Shown here one piece after another: positions 62,139 through 64,000 of a stretch of 64,000 nucleotides of DNA. The notes under the pieces are model-generated. The model was not told the DNA's origin. It ran no database searches and was given only the letters and a program-made list of their open reading frames with translations. The stretch comes from Clusia tigrina. Its lineage: Eukaryota; Arthropoda; Insecta; Diptera; Clusiidae. The stretch lies in NCBI GenBank assembly GCA_920105625.2, contig OV050030.1, forward strand, positions 191,575,887 through 191,639,886. Reading direction: 5' to 3'. The translations under genes were made by a program, and so were the position numbers. Numbering within the stretch: the first letter of the stretch is position 1; each line of letters begins with the position of its first letter.

Positions 62139-64000
62139 GTGCTTTATTGTCACAAAATTTCAAGGTTTTATGACGCTCCAGTAAAAAGTTACAAGCTTTT
62201 GAATGTTGCAAACTTTGATAGGTGTAGTACGCACGGAAAAAAGGAGTTAGAGCCATTGGATGCTTTATCAGTGTTTCAATTTGGACTCAAGGGTAGCATA
62301 GCTATGACCGATAGCTTAAATTGACAACGGGCATGAGTGCTTTATTGTCACAAATTTTCAAGGTTTTATGACGCTCCAGTAGAAAGTTACAGGCATTTGA
62401 ATGTTACAAACTTTGAAACGCACCGTGTAGAAGTTTGGTCCATTGGAAGCTTTATCAGTGTTTCAATTTTGACTCAAGGGTAGCATAGCTATGACCGATA
62501 GCTTAAATTGACAAGGGGTATGAGTGCTTTATTGTCACAAAATTTCAAGGTTCTATGACGCTCCAGTAAAAAGTTACAAGCTTTTGAATGTTGCAAACTT
62601 TTATAGGTGTAGTACGCACGGAAAAAAGGAGTCAGAGCTATTGGAAGTGTTTCAATTTGGACTCAAGGGTAGCATAGCTATGACCGATAGCTTAAATTGA
62701 CAAGGGGCATGAATGCTTTATTGTCACAAAATTTCAAGGTTTTATGACGCTCCAGTAAAAAGTGACAAGCTTTTGAATGTTGCAAACTTTGATAGGTGTA
62801 GTACGCACGGAAAAAAGGAGTTAGAGCCATTGGAAGCTTTATCAGTGTTTCAATTTGGACTCAAGGGTAGCATAGCTATGATCGATAGCTTAAATTGACA
62901 AGGGGCATGAGTGCTTTATTGTCACAAAATTTCAAGGTTTTATGACGCTCCAGTAAAAAGTTACAAGCATTTGAATGTTGCAAATTTTGATAGGTGTAGT
63001 ACCACGGAAAAAAGGAGTCAGAGCCATTGGAAGATTTATCAGTGTTTCAATTTGGACTCAAGGGTAGCATAGCTATGATCGATAGCTTAAATTGACAAGG
63101 GGCATTAGTGCTTTATTGTCACGAAAATTTCAAGGTTTTATGACGCTCCAGTAAAAACTTACAAGCATTTGAATGTTGCAAATTTTGATAGGTGTAGTAC
63201 CACGGAAAAAAGGAGTCAGAGCCATTGGAAGATTTATCAGTGTTTCAATTTGAACTCAAGGTTTTTTGACGCTCCAGTAGAAAGTTACAGGCATTTGAAT
63301 GTTGCAAACTTTGATACGCACCGTGTAGAAGTTTGGTCCATTGGAAGCTTTATCAGTGTTTCAATGTTGACTCAAGGGTAGCATAGCTATGATCGATAGC
63401 TTAAATTGACAAGGGGCATGAGGCATGATTTCAAGGTTTTATGACGCTCCAGTAAAAAGTTACAAGCTTTTGAATGTTGCAAACTTTGATAGGTGTAGTA
63501 CGCACGGAAAAAAGGAGTCAGAGCCATTGGAAGTGTTTCAATTTGGATTCAAGGGTAGCATAGCTATGACCGATAGCTTAAATTGACAAGGGGCATGAGT
63601 GCTTTATTGTCACAAAATTTCAAGGTTTTATGACGCTCCAGTAGAAAGTTACAGGCATTTGAATGTTGCAAACTTTGATACGCACCGTGTAGAAGTTTGG
63701 TCCATTGGAAGCTTTATCAGTGTTTCAATGTTGACTCAAGGGTAGCATAGCTATGACCAATAGCTTAAATTGACAAGGGGCATGAGTGCTTTAGTGTCAC
63801 AAAATTTCAAGGTTTTGTGACGCTCCAGTAAAAAGTTACAAGCTTTTGAATGTTGCAAACTTTGATAGGTGTAGTACGCACGGAAAAAAGGAGTCAGAGC
63901 CATTGGAAGTGTTTCAATTTGGACTCAAGGGTAGCATAGCTATGACCGATAGCTTAAATTGACAAGGGCCATGAGTGCTTTATTGTCACAAAATTTCAAG
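62139..64000. repeat. 4118-bp higher-order repeat, copy 2 (cut by window)
   Basis: Starts A 62139, C 62337, B 62524, A 62713, D 62911, fused unit 63108, B177 63422, C 63599, B 63786, and 26 bp of an A at 63975. Every unit start and marker, including TTTGAAACGC in C and the 314-bp fused unit, lies exactly 4118 bp from copy 1. I noticed no base difference over the 1862 bp available. Confidence 0.94.

Larger units (their letters stand above)
1..64000. repeat. Satellite DNA array filling the window (187-198 bp monomers)
   Basis: Every base belongs to a head-to-tail unit of one family; about 334 units were delimited by hand from the recurring start GTGCTTTATTGTCAC. Three length classes dominate: A 198, B 189 and C 187 bp. 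All units lie in one orientation, and no unrelated insert over about 20 bp was seen. Unit length close to a nucleosome repeat, long homogeneous arrays and nested higher-order periods are typical of eukaryotic centromeric or pericentromeric satellites. That location is inference: no kinetochore-binding motif or flanking chromosome sequence is present. I do not recognise the monomer as a named family and cannot place the species. Confidence 0.97.

Noticed and set aside
4180..62898. About 70 plus-strand open frames of 61-65 codons as genes
   Set aside because: They are the same A-unit frame repeated with the satellite: GTG start, no early in-frame ATG, and equally amplified units with the frame broken. 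The 65-codon case at 11120 only reflects a TGA changed to TTA.
59051..63381. 70-codon open frames at 59051-59263 and 63169-63381
   Set aside because: They cross the 71-bp deletion junction of the fused unit and exist only because D-type and C-type text were joined there.
1..64000. CRISPR array
   Set aside because: Repeats are contiguous 187-198 bp units with no unique spacers, no short fixed direct repeat and no cas genes.
1..64000. Transposon or retroelement remnant as the source of the repeat
   Set aside because: No terminal repeats, target-site duplications, polymerase or integrase motifs, or polyA tails were found; the A6 tract is internal to each unit.
1..64000. tRNA, 5S rRNA or other RNA gene within the unit
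   Set aside because: No A-box/B-box pair, cloverleaf or 5S internal control region could be recognised. The only clear inverted repeat is the 6-bp dyad.

Overview
The whole 64 kb is one uninterrupted tandem satellite array. I see no protein-coding gene, RNA gene, transposon, unique spacer or array edge. By hand I delimited about 334 head-to-tail units, all in the same orientation. Positions 1-129 and 63975-64000 are cut units. I start each unit at the G of GTGCTTTATTGTCAC, or GCACTTTATTGTCAC in diverged copies.

There are three main length classes: A = 198 bp, B = 189 bp (a 9-bp deletion near unit position 120) and C = 187 bp (a rearranged middle). Minor forms are A+ = 199 bp, A* = A with an internal TAG, D = 197 bp (GTACCACGG, one base short), C' = 188 bp and C'' = 186-187 bp (TACGCACGGTGTAG). 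There are also recurrent truncated or fused units of 131, 154, 177 and 314 bp. A hand count of one A unit gives about 38% G+C.

Units of 187-198 bp in a long homogeneous array, nested higher-order repeats (HORs) and CpG-type variation point to a eukaryotic centromeric, pericentromeric or other heterochromatic satellite. Nothing here identifies the species, and I do not recognise the monomer as a named family.

Layout. (1) 1-9573: an 8-unit, 1543-bp HOR with three complete copies plus rearranged and partial ones. (2) 9574-18249: 10-unit (1931 bp) and 11-unit (2109 bp) duplications with embedded 574/575-bp trimer duplications. (3) 18250-24794: a 7-unit HOR (1346 bp, two copies) that shortens to a 5-unit form (961 bp, two copies) and then to irregular 772- and 585-bp steps. 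(4) 24795-41557: a more diverged zone with C'' units, B-B pairs, truncated units and 1825- and 1368-bp duplications; it also holds units whose small inverted repeat changed on both arms and stayed paired. (5) 41558-64000: a zone marked by the 177-bp B unit, a 1740-bp 9-unit module present three times, and finally a 4118-bp HOR whose second copy runs off the window and carries the same 314-bp fused unit.

The 61-codon open frames in the A units are a by-product of the repeat. They begin at GTG, have no in-frame ATG near the start, recur with each unit, and are broken by TAG or by frame changes in A*, C and D units. The interest of the window lies in how the array evolves: HOR birth and shrinkage, deletions at short homologies, a possible tandem origin for part of the monomer, and a dyad that may be under pairing constraint.
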